Shown here: piece after piece, positions 11,390-22,215 of the stretch
How the letters are laid out: each line of letters opens with the position of its first letter
Numbering within the stretch: the first letter of the stretch is position 1
Assembly (NCBI GenBank): GCA_033807775.1
Contig: CM066314.1
Span: forward strand, 146,619,429 to 146,683,428
Direction of reading: 5' to 3'
Length of the DNA stretch: 64,000 bases
Source: Saussurea involucrata
Lineage: Eukaryota; Streptophyta; Magnoliopsida; Asterales; Asteraceae
Notes under the pieces: model-generated
What the model was told of the DNA's origin: nothing
The model's database searches: none
Seen by the model: the letters and a program-made list of their open reading frames with translations, nothing else
Translations under genes and position numbers: made by a program

Positions 11390-11803
11390 CATTATGGAGA
11401 TTCTTGTTTGGTTTGTTTGATTTGGTGGGATTTGAAATTGGATTCTATTCCAATCTTGTGTTTGGTTAAAAAAAAGTTCGGAATTGAAATCCCACGAACA
11501 TTGGACTAGAAATTCCATGGGAATAGTTGGTATTTCACGAGTTTTCATCGGATTTGTTTGTAGTAATGCTTAAAAATATGTTAAAAACATTCATTTTGTA
11601 ATAACCAGTTAATAAAAAGTAACTATCGTTTTTATTATGATTTATAATTTAGTTTTATAAATTATCCATAAAGAATGAATTCTGTTTGAAATTCTACAAA
11701 TCAAACTTACCAAACATCGTGGATCTTTCCAATTTCAAATTCTTTTATGAAATTTAAATCTTTCAAAATAAACATTTTATCAAACCAAACATCCCCTAAT
11801 TGT
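11390..11803. mobile_element. hAT-like MITE (TTTGATTTGGTGGGATTTG / AAACCAAACATCCCC ends)
   Basis: The left arm has TTGGTGGGATTTGAAATTGG and TTGTGTTTGGTT; the right arm has TTTCAAATTCTTTTATG and TCAAACCAAACATCCCCTAA. The arms are inverted and imperfect. No coding capacity. Ends are approximate. Confidence 0.4.
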
Positions 11804-11876
11804 TTAAGTTAAATTTTGTTTCTTCCTTCATTTAAAATGTTTATTGTTAAAATCGTGAAATTGTTATATAATATCT

Positions 11877-12200
11877 AGAGTAAATTACGTTTTTTGTTCT
11901 TGTGGTTTATTAAAAATTGCGATTTTCATCATTGTGGTTTAGAAATTAAGATTTTCGTCCTTATGGTTTGTAATTCATTGTCATTTTTGTTTTTATGATT
12001 TATATTTATTGTTGTTTCAATCCTTGTGGTTCACAATTCTTTACTATTTTCTCCCCGTATACGTATAAGGTAGGAATTAGCCAAGGACGGAAATAGTAAT
12101 AAATTACAAACCATAGAAATGAAAATTGCAATTTTTAAAGCACAAAGACTAAAATCAAAATTATTAACAAATCACTGGACAAAAATTATAACTTACTCTA
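11877..12200. mobile_element. Fold-back element, family F, copy 1
   Basis: The left arm starts TAAATTACGTTTTTTGTTC and runs through repeated TTTTCGTCCTTATGGTTTG-like phrases. The right arm is its imperfect inverse (AAACCATAGAAATGAAAATTGC ... TTATAACTTACTCTA). Copy 2 is at 42590-42885. Both arms are built from about 40-bp degenerate sub-repeats. No open frame. Confidence 0.6.
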
Positions 12201-12204
12201 ATAT

Positions 12205-12346
12205 CTAAGGCAAATGATCGTGTGAGAAGTTGAGGTTACTGTGAGAAGCGTCAAAAGTGGATCCGAGCCATTCATCACTTTTAATCAAATGTCCTCCCAT
12301 AAAGTGCGACTTAGAAGGGAATTGATTCGGTGCATCTTGATGTATC
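12205..12346. mobile_element. MITE, family E, left half (split by element 1)
   Basis: The left arm GGCAAATGATCGTGTGAGAAG and GTGAGAAGCGTCAAAAGTGGATC pairs with the inverted right arm at 20828-20940. Element 1 sits between the halves, flanked by its GTATC duplication. A second, truncated copy of this left arm is at 21012-21110. Confidence 0.65.
12342..12346 (+). other. Target site duplication GTATC, left (element 1)
   Basis: GTATC precedes the TG of the left LTR and recurs at 20823-20827 directly after the CA of the right LTR. Confidence 0.95.
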
Positions 12347-13856
12347 TGTAAAGCCCGTGTCCCGGTACGTTTATTATTTAATTTTAATTATTTAAAATGT
12401 TCACCTTTAATTGTTTTGGTTAGTGGTTTGGTGTCAAAAAGGACCAAAATGTTAGCATACGTGTCGTTTCGAGGTAGATTGTGAGATGAGATGTAGTTGA
12501 GGGGCTATTTGTGCAATTCTTGGAAACTTGTGCATGGGTCTCGGCCCATGACCGAAACCCCATTCTCGTTTTCCTTTTTCTTTCCTTGTGAATCAAGCAA
12601 ACCAACCTTTCCCAAAAACCCTACAATTCATTCTCTTCTTTCTTGTGTGGTGCGGCCGGGAGTGAGAAACGAAGAGAGAGATCGCGAGAAGGAGAGAGAG
12701 GAGAAGAAAGAATCAGCGGCAGCCACCCTCGCCGCCGCTGCTGCTGTCGCCGGAGACCGCCACCACCGGCTGTCGTCGGAGGAGTCGAGGGTGAGAGGCT
12801 TGGTTGTGGTGGTGAGACGCCGTCGTAAGGTAAGTGGTTCTCGTTAGTCTCGTTCTTTTCTTTTCCTTTTCGTTTTTCCGGCGAGACCACCACCGCCGCA
12901 CGCCGCCGCTGCGGTGGCTGTGGGTGGAGGGCGGTGGCAGTGGGTCACACTCTTAGCGTAAACCCCGAATCGTTTGAGCCGCGAACCGTTTATAAAGTTA
13001 TCTTTTTTATGAAAATTTTAGTGTGCTGTCCAGTTTTCGCGCGACCATAACTTTTCCGTCGTAACTCCGTTTGAGCCGAAACTGGCGCCCACGGTTCAAG
13101 TTCAGGGTCGAGCACGTTTTCCGTGTTTTGGCGGAAAACTGGTTCGGTCTCTAGCTGGGCGAAAAAGTGGTCGCAAGTTCGGCGATTCGTCATTTTATGT
13201 GTAAAATTCTGGAATCTGCCACTGTTTTGTGTAGACCATAACTTTCTGCTCGTAACTCGGTTTGGGGTGAAACCGGTGTCAAAAGTTCCCTTTTTGAGTC
13301 TAGAAACTTTTCTGTGTTTTGTGCAAAACCCAGTTCGGGACGTAGCATGGGTCGATTTGTCGTTTTATACTGAAAGGTGCTGAATTTCGCTGTTCCGGAA
13401 ACTGTTTTTGTAAAATCCGTAGTAAATTGTAGAAAAATCGTTAGGAGGCGTATAATATGTCCTTGGAACCCTAACTCAGAGTACTTTCTGGTCATGAAAT
13501 AATATTGGGAATTTTCTGGGTTTAAAGGGGTCGAAACAGGTCCCGAACAGACCTGTTTTGGGTGAACGGAATTTAGTTTTAGTGACGGTTTAAGCGTGTG
13601 TCGTGTCATAGGGTCCGGGTCTCGTATTGACACGTTTTAACATGCATTTAGGTGCTGGGAAGTGACCGTAATTGTGAAGCTTGAATTGTGTTATTAAGCT
13701 GGGCGCGCATTCGAGGTGAGTTCTCTCACTGTGTAGTTAGGGGTTGTATGCATGTCATAATAGTTTGTATGTACTACTGTCTTTGTGGTGTGAACTAGTT
13801 GTTTGTGGTGTGTAATATTTGATTGGTTTGAATGCTTAGTGTAAATGTTTTATATT

Positions 13857-14083
13857 ACAATTCGGTGAGACCGAGGAAGTGGAAAGAAACGTTGTGGGAA
13901 CTCGGTGTGACGAGTGTGTTACATTACAATTCGGTGGGACCGAGGAAGTGGAAAGAAACGTTGTGGGAACTCGGTGTGACGAGTGTGTTACATTACAATT
14001 CGGTGGGACCGAGGAAGTGGAAAGGAACGTTGTGGGAACTCGGTGTGACGAGTGTGTTACATTACAATTCGGTGGGACCGAGG
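13857..14083 (+). repeat. 69-bp tandem repeat, 3.3 copies, in element 1 left LTR
   Basis: Copies at 13857-13925, 13926-13994, 13995-14063 and a partial at 14064-14083; nearly identical. Each holds the imperfect palindromes CGGTGGGACCG and CTCGGTGTGACGAG. Because 69 is a multiple of three, spurious open frames run through it. The same array is at 20217-20443 in the right LTR. Confidence 0.92.
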
Positions 14084-14203
14084 TGTTGGATACATAATTA
14101 CTTGTAGATGTTTACTTGTTTTATGTAACTGTGATGTTGTTGCTTATGTGCGGATAGGGGTGATGTGTATATAATTCCTATCTGCGCATGTGTTGGAATT
14201 CAC

Positions 14204-14218
14204 TAAGCTTCGTGCTTA
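14204..14218 (+). promoter_or_regulatory. Conserved LTR stem-loop (TAAGC/GCTTA) before poly(A) signal, element 1
   Basis: TAAGC-loop-GCTTA follows GGAATTCAC and precedes CCC, and AATAAA follows 9 bases later. Structurally matching stem-loops with different stem bases occupy the same place in elements 2 and 3. Probably part of the R-region or 3'-end processing signal of the transcript; the role is inference. Confidence 0.55.
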
Positions 14219-14465
14219 CCCTTTCCCAATAAACTGTGGTTTCAGGTCCGAGCGGCTCCAAGGCGTGACAAGTACACACTGGCGCGCGAGGAGAGCTGGT
14301 TGTTTTATGGTTTTATTAATTAAACGTTTATTCCGCTGGTTTTTATTATAAAGATATTAATTATGAGTTTGCAACCGAAACATTGGGCTCATTTAATGAG
14401 TTGTTATAAATGAATTGCTTATTTAAAAATTTAAATTTGCTTGTAATTTTTGGGACGTTACAACT

Positions 14466-14477
14466 TGGTATCAGAGC
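14466..14477 (+). promoter_or_regulatory. Primer binding site, element 1 (initiator tRNA-Met)
   Basis: TGGTATCAGAGC begins 3 bases after the LTR end and is complementary to the 3' end of plant initiator tRNA-Met. Confidence 0.92.
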
Positions 14478-17400
14478 ACAGCTTGAGTGAATCAAACGCA
14501 CCTCGGTGTGTTTGGTCTCAAGTTGCGGCTGGGGAATTTTCAAATTCTTTATTAAATCTTTTTGGGAATAAAAGAAAAAGTAAAAAACCCGTTCGAGGAA
14601 CGGTGATCGAGGGCGCAGTGTGTACAGTCAGCCGGAGCCGAAGGGAAAGGTACAATGCTTAGTGTTTTATTGCTTTCTAGATCATAGAGTATGCATGCTA
14701 GATTGCCTGTTGTGGACACTATGTTGTATGTTGAACTACTTGCTATTAGGAATTTATGCTAATTATGATAGGTTACTAAGTGGATGCCCTCTAGGTTGTA
14801 TGCAGTAAGAGATTTATAGCCTTAGAATATTCGATTTAGTTCTATTGCGCAGCTCTTGTTTGAGTCCAACCGTTCTAGGATAGAGTCTTGTATTCGACTG
14901 TCTATTTGTTTCGCACTGCATATAATCGGGTATTCGCGAGGTCACCCGTTATAATTAGTAGGGATTCGGTAGTAGCAAGGGTAGTGGGATAAGAGGAAGT
15001 TCCTAGAGAGCTGGGAAGGGTGTTTATGTATGAGTACGTGTGCTAGATTTCTTTCTAGAACATAGGAGTATGTATGCTAAATTGCTTGGTGCTTGTTACA
15101 CTGTATTGCATGTCTGCTGCTTGCTATTAGAGATTTGGCAGTAGCAAGGGTAGTGGTTTGGATGGAATTCCTAGGGAGCTAGGAAGAGCGAGTATATATG
15201 CCGGTGCGGGCATATGTGTGTAGTTGCGGCAAGAAGCTACTTGGACCCCTCGGGATGGGACTCGGAACGAGCGATGATAGGCGTGGAAGGTAGTAGTAGA
15301 GCTCCTACTACCGGAAGCACATGATCAATGCTCGAGTCGGGGAATTCACGAGGAATCCAAGGAGTTGAGTGTGAGCGTTGTTAGTGTGAGTTATTATGTG
15401 TTAATAACGCGTTGTAATATCTACCAGAATAGCCATCACAAGGAGGAACAACTATAGTAAACCTGCTAGTACAAGTGTGTACTTGATTTGCTTGAGGTGA
15501 TGATCGTTGGGGTAGTGATAAAGGTTCTAAACTAGTAGTCGTTGGGATAGAAGGACGTGTCTAGTATCAATCACTTGGGGTGACGATAAGGATGTGGTTT
15601 GTTTTAAGTAGACCATTTCGGGTCAAAAATTGGCAATTGTGCTAGAATCATAGGCTTTTGAGCCGACTTTGATTTGAGGAAAACCCGTAAGATGACTTGA
15701 TGTGATTTCCCAACTTGCCTTAAGAGATTTAAATGTCCGGATGACGATTGTGGATCGGGGAGTTTTGGAGGGATATGAGTCGAGACATCGAATGCCGACT
15801 GAGTCATGCACAAAGTCTATTTTGAAAATAGGATTGCATTAACTAATTTTTGTGTTTCCAATCCTTATATGGACTGTGCTTTGGAATTTTGGGAAATGTT
15901 TAGCACACACACAAGATGTCGAATTATGGTTTTGAAAGTGCATGAAACCTTTTTATAACGAGAGTTACAAATTTTGTTGGTGATTTGTTTAAAATGAGTT
16001 TGGAATTCTTGTGTCGCTTAACTTTTCTTTCGAGAGTTTGTGTTACTAAGTGTTTTATTGCAAATAGTTCAGTGTGTGGATTGATTCATGCGTGACATAA
16101 GTGATGCATGGAGGAAATTTTGGTAACATTTCATAAGGAGTTGTTTAGTGCGCTTTTTAGTCAGCTAAAGGTTTTATTGACATTTCCATAAAAAATGCGA
16201 TTTATCGACTTAGGGGTATGCATACTGGGGTAACCTTTGTTCTCGACATTTTGATGAACGAGTCGTGCATGAAAATGTTTTAGTTCCTTTTTGTCGAAAT
16301 GAAAGACCATTTGATCCAAGGAGTGTTTTAATGTTGTGAACATCATGCATACGATTACAATGTGTTATATTTTGGAAATATAAATGCGTAGATTTTTGAC
16401 ATTCGGTTAATTTAGAATTACCGACCATCTTTTTGGGAAACTAAAAACTTTTGCTTTGGAGGAAACGAGTATTTTGAGCAATTTCGATAAATACATTTAT
16501 TTAAACTATAATGTTTTGACGTTATATGTCCCAAGTACGAAACTTGAGGAAGTGTTACAAGCTTGCATGCCTGCCCCCAGTTTGAGATTTTATGAGGTTT
16601 TAGTCGATATTTCCAATTAATAGAAGCGGACTGGTTTCTTTCTTCAAGTTTGAAACTTACACGAGACATTTGTATTTTAACAAAAATATATTTGTAAACC
16701 GTGTCATCGTTTTGTGTGACTAGCTGACGCGCGAAAAATTTGTGGCGAACCCTGTGCCACGTCATTTTATGACCAAAAAGAAGAATTTTTGAATCAAGTG
16801 TCGTGAAACTTATTTTGAATTATGTGCACACATTTGTCGGACCCTGTTTAAGGTCAAGCGGTTACTTTAAGTGCACGACATGAGTCAATCCATACTGGAA
16901 TCGAGGCGGTTCATTTCTTTAATTTATTACGCGTTGCTTTTGTGTGAGTAAACTGAACTGCAATGGAACGATTTTCAACATGATTTTCCTATGTGGGACG
17001 AGCGTGTCCAGTTTTGTGTAACTATCGATCAGGTAATAGTAGTTTTATTACATACGATCTTGTTGAGATGAAAATCCTGATGTTGAAAATATTTTGTAAA
17101 TGATTTTGTAAACCATTTGGGGAGATGTGCTTTTAAGTGTTATGTGTCATTTTGAGAATTTTAAGGGTGTGAGTCCTCTTGGAAAACTCTTTTGTGTAAA
17201 CCGTGTTGAGTTTTGTGGCTAATGTTGATTTTAGAGTATTGCTTGCTTAGACTTTATTTAAATGCGTTTTTGACCGACTTATGGGTCTAGCAAGCGTGGA
17301 GCATTGTGCTCGGTTTTGACTTGGAGTTAGTCATGGGCCAATTGCCCGGTTTTAATGGCTCGATGTGGAGTCTAGTTGATGAATTGTTTTTGTCGCACCG

Positions 17401-18068
17401 TTTGGCATTCTTTGCACATTGAGTGTTTACATGTTTGGGTGAGTGAGTCAATCCGGAATAGGCATGTTGTTGGTAGGCTGTTTGCTTTGGATCCCTAGAC
17501 ACGTTAGTCAGTCGTTGGTAATGGTCGGTTGGGTATCTCGGGGTGGGACCCCGGTATTCATGTGTTTTAACCTAGACTTTCCAGTAGGTACTAGGAGGAT
17601 ATAGTTGTGGGCACTTACCTGGGAGGTAGTTCCGGTGTGCTGGGTCTTGAGGCGTTACCTGGGAGGTAGACGTCAAGGTGTATCCTCGATACGGTGTGAC
17701 TTGGCTTCGTAGAGCAAGTGTGGATGATACGTCGACGGTGGAAGGTAGGTATTCCACGCGCGTTAGTACTGTAGGCCGAATAGTATCGGTTAAGGGATTA
17801 ATGCCCTTTGTTATTAAGGGAATAAATGCGCATCAACCATTTTGAGGTAGGTGGTATATTTAGGTGTCGACTTTTGGGCTTGAGGCCAAACATCTTTAGT
17901 ATAATCGGAGAGTTGTAGCCGATTTTAAGATAATCGTGGTGACGGTAGTAGTAACCCTGAAATGATCACTTGTGATGAATGGTTATGGTAGGACGACCTA
18001 CGTGTGTGTTAGTTGTTTTGGTTGTGGGGGATATCTATTTGTGTTAGTGTCTAGGATAATACCACGCT

Positions 18069-18298
18069 GATGTTTGTTATTGTGATCGGTTGGACCGATG
18101 TTCGGCGGGTGGCCGATGTTTGTTATTGTGATCGGTTGGACCGATGTTCGGCGGGTGGCCGATGTTTGTTATTGTGATCGGTTGGACCGATGTTCGGCGG
18201 GTGGCCGATGTTTGTTATTGTGATCGGTTGGACCGATGTTCGGCGGGTGGCCGATGTTTGTTATTGTAATCGGTTAGACCGATGTTCGGCAGGGGGTC
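18069..18298 (+). repeat. 46-bp tandem repeat, 5 copies, in element 1 interior
   Basis: Four identical copies (18069-18252) and a fifth with several changes (18253-18298). Each contains ATCGGTTGGACCGAT, an imperfect palindrome whose core CGGT.GGACCG matches the palindrome in the LTR array. Confidence 0.92.
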
Positions 18299-18594
18299 GA
18301 TGTTTCGTTAATATAAGTTATTGAAAATCTTTGGAGTCTATTAGAATTCGTAGAAGTTAATCGTCAATTAATGATAGGAGGGATCGTAATCGAGTATCCT
18401 GTAGAGTATGCTGGTGAGCAGCTTTAGAGTGGTTAGAGCTTAAGATTTGACTCGGGATGTATGGAATATCTAAGGTTGGGGGACAACCGTAGTCGCTTGG
18501 CTAGGAATGATTTCAATCGTCGGGGTGTTCTGCCGATCATAACCCCAGTGTCTTAGAAAGAGTACGTTAGTAAGAATAGTATTCGAGAAGTTTA

Positions 18595-18692
18595 GAAGGG
18601 GTTTCAAGTGGACTTAGGAACCTGAGGTTGAGATGAGGGAGAACTATCCGGAGCTATTCGTAGGCAGAGACTTCGAGGGCGAAGTCTAATCC
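18595..18692 (+). pseudogene. Remnant of gypsy pol C-terminus, element 1
   Basis: One frame reads EPEVEMREN YPELFVGRDFEGEV then a stop, followed by SKRGRV. This matches the usual end of plant Ty3/gypsy integrase (WE.E..M...YP.LF, then an acidic DF.DE and a RG.RV tail that runs into the polypurine tract). Nothing of the integrase core remains upstream. Confidence 0.65.
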
Positions 18693-18706
18693 AAGCGGGG
18701 GAGAGT
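18693..18706 (+). promoter_or_regulatory. Polypurine tract, element 1
   Basis: AAGCGGGGGAGAGT directly precedes the TG of the right LTR. Confidence 0.85.
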
Positions 18707-20822
18707 TGTAAAGCCCGTGTCCCGGTACGTTTATTATTTAATTTTAATTATTTAAAATGTTCACCTTTAATTGTTTTGGTTAGTGGTTTGGTGTCAAAAA
18801 GGACCAAAATGTTAGCATACGTGTCGTTTCGAGGTAGATTGTGAGATGAGATGTAGTTGAGGGGCTATTTGTGCAATTCTTGGAAACTTGTGCATGGGTC
18901 TCGGCCCATGACCGAAACCCCATTCTCGTTTTCCTTTTTCTTTCCTTGTGAATCAAGCAAACCAACCTTTCCCAAAAACCCTACAATTCATTCTCTTCTT
19001 TCTTGTGTGGTGCGGCCGGGAGTGAGAAACGAAGAGAGAGATCGCGAGAAGGAGAGAGAGGAGAAGAAAGAATCAGCGGCAGCCACCCTCGCCGCCGCTG
19101 CTGCTGTCGCCGGAGACCGCCACCACCGGCTGTCGTCGGAGGAGTCGAGGGTGAGAGGCTTGGTTGTGGTGGTGAGACGCCGTCGTAAGGTAAGTGGTTC
19201 TCGTTAGTCTCGTTCTTTTCTTTTCCTTTTCGTTTTTCCGGCGAGACCACCACCGCCGCACGCCGCCGCTGCGGTGGCTGTGGGTGGAGGGCGGTGGCAG
19301 TGGGTCACACTCTTAGCGTAAACCCCGAATCGTTTGAGCCGCGAACCGTTTATAAAGTTATCTTTTTTATGAAAATTTTAGTGTGCTGTCCAGTTTTCGC
19401 GCGACCATAACTTTTCCGTCGTAACTCCGTTTGAGCCGAAACTGGCGCTCACGGTTCAAGTTCAGGGTCGAGCACGTTTTCCGTGTTTTAGCGGAAAACT
19501 GGTTCGGTCTCTAGCTGGGCGAAAAAGTGGTCGCAAGTTCGGCGATTCGTCATTTTATGTGTAAAATTCTGGAATCTGCCACTGTTTTGTGTAGACCATA
19601 ACTTTCTGCTCGTAACTCGGTTTGGGGTGAAACCGGTGTCAAAAGTTCCCTTTTTGAGTCTAGAAACTTTTCTGTGTTTTGTGCAAAACCCAGTTCGGGA
19701 CGTAGCATGGGTCGATTTGTCGTTTTATACTGAAAGGTGCTGAATTTCGCTGTTCCGGAAACTGTTTTTGTAAAATCCGTAGTAAATTGTAGAAAAATCG
19801 TTAGGAGGCGTATAATATGTCCTTGGAACCCTAACTCAGAGTACTTTCTGGTCATGAAATAATATTGGGAATTTTCTGGGTTTAAAGAGGTCGAAACAGG
19901 TCCCGAACAGACCTGTTTTGGGTGAACGGAATTTAGTTTTAGTGACGGTTTAAGCGTGTGTCGTGTCATAGGGTCCGGGTCTCGTATTGACACGTTTTAA
20001 CATGCATTTAGGTGCTGGGAAGTGACCGTAATTGTGAAGCTTGAATTGTGTTATTAAGCTGGGCGCGCATTCGAGGTGAGTTCTCTCACTGTGTAGTTAG
20101 GGGTTGTATGCATGTCATAATAGTTTGTATGTACTACTGTCTTTGTGGTGTGAACTAGTTGTTTGTGGTGTGTAATATTTGATTGGTTTGAATGCTTAGT
20201 GTAAATGTTTTATATTACAATTCGGTGAGACCGAGGAAGTGGAAAGAAACGTTGTGGGAACTCGGTGTGACGAGTGTGTTACATTACAATTCGGTGGGAC
20301 CGAGGAAGTGGAAAGAAACGTTGTGGGAACTCGGTGTGACGAGTGTGTTACATTACAATTCGGTGGGACCGAGGAAGTGGAAAGGAACGTTGTGGGAACT
20401 CGGTGTGACGAGTGTGTTACATTACAATTCGGTGGGACCGAGGTGTTGGATACATAATTACTTGTAGATGTTTACTTGTTTTATGTAACTGTGATGTTGT
20501 TGCTTATGTGCGGATAGGGGTGATGTGTATATAATTCCTATCTGCGCATGTGTTGGAATTCACTAAGCTTCGTGCTTACCCTTTCCCAATAAACTGTGGT
20601 TTCAGGTCCGAGCGGCTCCAAGGCGTGACAAGTACACACTGGCGCGCGAGGAGAGCTGGTTGTTTTATGGTTTTATTAATTAAACGTTTATTCCGCTGGT
20701 TTTTATTATAAAGATATTAATTATGAGTTTGCAACCGAAACATTGGGCTCATTTAATGAGTTGTTATAAATGAATTGCTTATTTAAAAATTTAAATTTGC
20801 TTGTAATTTTTGGGACGTTACA
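18707..20822 (+). repeat. Element 1 right LTR
   Basis: 2116 bp, offset 6360 from the left LTR, with three differences and no indels. The tandem array is at 20217-20443. Confidence 0.95.
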
Positions 20823-20827
20823 GTATC
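20823..20827 (+). other. Target site duplication GTATC, right (element 1)
   Basis: Matches 12342-12346 exactly. Confidence 0.95.
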
Positions 20828-20940
20828 TCATCTTAATGTGCATCCATTTCTTATCCAACGGTTGATAACCACTTCTCATGCTTCTCACGTTAACCTCAAA
20901 TTCTCACCGGAACCCAACCCAATATCTAAAAGGTTGTACA
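20828..20940. mobile_element. MITE, family E, right half
   Basis: CCAACGGTTGATAACCACTT, CTCATGCTTCTCACGTTAAC and CTCAAATTCTCACCGG are inverted relative to the arm at 12205-12300. Together with the left half they restore one fold-back element of roughly 250 bp interrupted by element 1. Confidence 0.65.
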
Positions 20941-21110
20941 AAAGCTATCATGTTGGATGGTAAAGCGATATATCTCATATTTGGTGTATATATATATATA
21001 TATATATATAGGCAAAGGATTGTGTGACAAGTTGAAGTTAACATGAGAAGCGTGAGAAGTGGATCTGAACCGTTGATCACTTATAATCAGATGTGCTCCC
21101 ATGAGTTGCC
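20941..21110. mobile_element. MITE, family E, second truncated copy next to (TA)n
   Basis: A (TA)n tract at 20988-21010 is followed by GGCAAAGGATTGTGTGACAAG and GAGAAGCGTGAGAAGTGGATC, matching the arm at 12205-12300. The copy stops at about 21110 where the gypsy RT fragment begins, so its other arm has been lost. Confidence 0.55.
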
Positions 21111-22215
21111 TTGTTCAGTTCTTTGTATTCCATGCACATCCTCATTGTGTCATCCTTCTTCTTAACAAACAAGACTGGGTCTCCCCAAGGTCACAAGTTC
21201 GGTCCCACAAACCCTTTCTCGAGAATGTCTTGAAGTTGCGCCATCATCTTTTGCATCTCAGATGGAGCTAATCGGTAAGGAGCTCTCGCGATCGAAGTCG
21301 CCCCCGGAATAAGATCGATCCGAAATTCCACCTGTCCATCGTGTGGCAAACTGGGCAAGTCATCCAGGAATACAACAGGAAACTCGTGCATCACCTTCAC
21401 GTCCTCAAACCTCTTCTTCTCGAGCTTGGCATCTATCACATATTCACATACGCGAAGAAGGATGAACATATTTTCACTGTCTGAAGTTGGGATTCAGATC
21501 AACTTCTTTGAACACAAGATTTCAGCTTGGTTCCGTGTCAACCAATCCATTACAATCACAATGTCGAAGCCCCCAATTACCATCGGTAACAAATTAATCG
21601 GGAATTCTTTCTCCTCGATCTCAAGAGTGCAACCACTTAAAACTTCATGAATCATCACTTGATGGCCATTAGCTATCTCTACTACCAAGGCATCTTCTAA
21701 TCTACTAGTGGGCACAAAAAGCTTTTGGCAAAACGTTTCGGACACAAAAAAGAAGCTTGTGCCCGAATCAAATAAAACACGTGCAAGTACAGAGTTTAGG
21801 AGAAACGTACTCGATACCACATCAGTTGACGCTTTGTCCTCATCCGTGGTCATCTGAAAAGATCGGTGCAGAACCCTTGGGGGGTTTTCCTTCTTTTATT
21901 GGCTCATACATGTCTTTAGTTTCAGGTAATCTTTCTTGACTTGTACCAGTGTCTTGCACTCAAAACACACAAGCCTTTTCACCGAGCAATCTTTAGTGCG
22001 GTGGTCGGTTTTCCCACACTTGTAGCAAGGAATGGGGTTAAAATTGCAAATGTAGTGGTGCTTGCTTCGACACCTTGGGCACCATCTTGCCTCTCGGCGG
22101 TTATCGAAGTTCCTTCCTCCAATAAATGGTCGAGACCTCTTGAGAGGTTCGAGGTTTCTCTCTCATCTTCTCTTCTCTCCTACAACCGCTCTCTTCATTG
22201 CGCCGAACGTAAACG
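21111..22215 (-). pseudogene. Broken Ty3/gypsy gag-protease-RT fragment
   Basis: Read on the minus strand, in order: a gag tail, a CCHC zinc knuckle CYKCGKTDHRTKDC (about 21984-22025), an aspartic protease (VLFDSGTSFFFVSE, about 21765-21800) with the usual IANGHQV and DIVIVMDWL segments, then the start of RT: VEFRIDLIPGAT, APYRLAPSEM and, past a frame-preserving join, DPVLFVKKKDDTMRMC and MEYKELNK. The frame has a TGA between protease and RT (near 21491) and a frame break plus stop between the knuckle and the protease. It is cut at both ends. The RVP/RT sequence looks like the source lineage that could have supplied proteins to elements 1-3, but this copy is dead. Confidence 0.85.

Larger units (their letters stand above)
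12347..14462 (+). repeat. Element 1 left LTR
   Basis: 2116 bp, starts TGTAAAGCCCGTGTCCC and ends GGGACGTTACA. Contents: a GC-rich leader (12640-12930) ending in a strong donor AAG|GTAAGT (12831), a possible acceptor near 13651, a second donor GAG|GTGAGT (13715), a 69-bp tandem array (13857-14083), a stem-loop at 14204-14218, AATAAA at 14228-14233, and the acceptor GTGGTTTCAG (14236-14245). The open frames in it are by-products of the GC-rich leader and the 69-bp repeat. Confidence 0.95.
14478..18692 (+). other. Element 1 internal region, non-coding
   Basis: No retroviral domain is seen until the last about 110 bp. A degenerate internal duplication is present: the segment near 14675-15020 (TTCTAGATCATAGAGTATGC, then GTAGTAGCAAGGGTAGTGG) recurs shortened at 15048-15187. 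At 17610-17670 TTACCTGGGAGGTAG occurs twice. Base composition resembles the LTR rather than the flanks. It likely carries packaging signals, but none can be named. Confidence 0.7.
12347..20822 (+). mobile_element. Element 1: complete non-autonomous LTR retrotransposon (LARD-like, gypsy-related)
   Basis: 8476 bp with 5-bp TSD, two 2116-bp LTRs (TGTAAAGCCC...GACGTTACA), a tRNA-iMet primer site and a polypurine tract. The 4244-bp interior has no gag, protease, RT, RNase H or integrase core; its longest frames are under 120 codons and lack motifs. Just before the polypurine tract one frame reads EPEVEMREN, YPELF and DFEGE, the closing motif of Ty3/gypsy pol C-termini, so it derives from a gypsy element and must be moved in trans. 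The LTRs differ at only three sites (13089, 13130 and 13528 against +6360), all transitions, so the insertion is very recent. It landed inside a family E MITE. Confidence 0.95.

Noticed and set aside
12497..12901. GC-rich overlapping frames in the element 1 LTR (also 18857-19261)
   Set aside because: Low-complexity Arg/Pro/Val-rich translations on both strands of a leader region; no protein family.
13190..13633. 147-codon minus-strand frame in element 1 LTR (also 19550-19993)
   Set aside because: No domain, opposite to the element's transcription, duplicated only because the LTR is duplicated.
13832..14107. Repeat-containing frames of 72-91 codons in element 1 LTRs (also 20192-20467)
   Set aside because: The 69-bp repeat is a multiple of three, which keeps frames open by chance.
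18069..18298. CRISPR-like look of regularly repeated units
   Set aside because: The units are adjacent tandem copies without unique spacers, in a plant retroelement.
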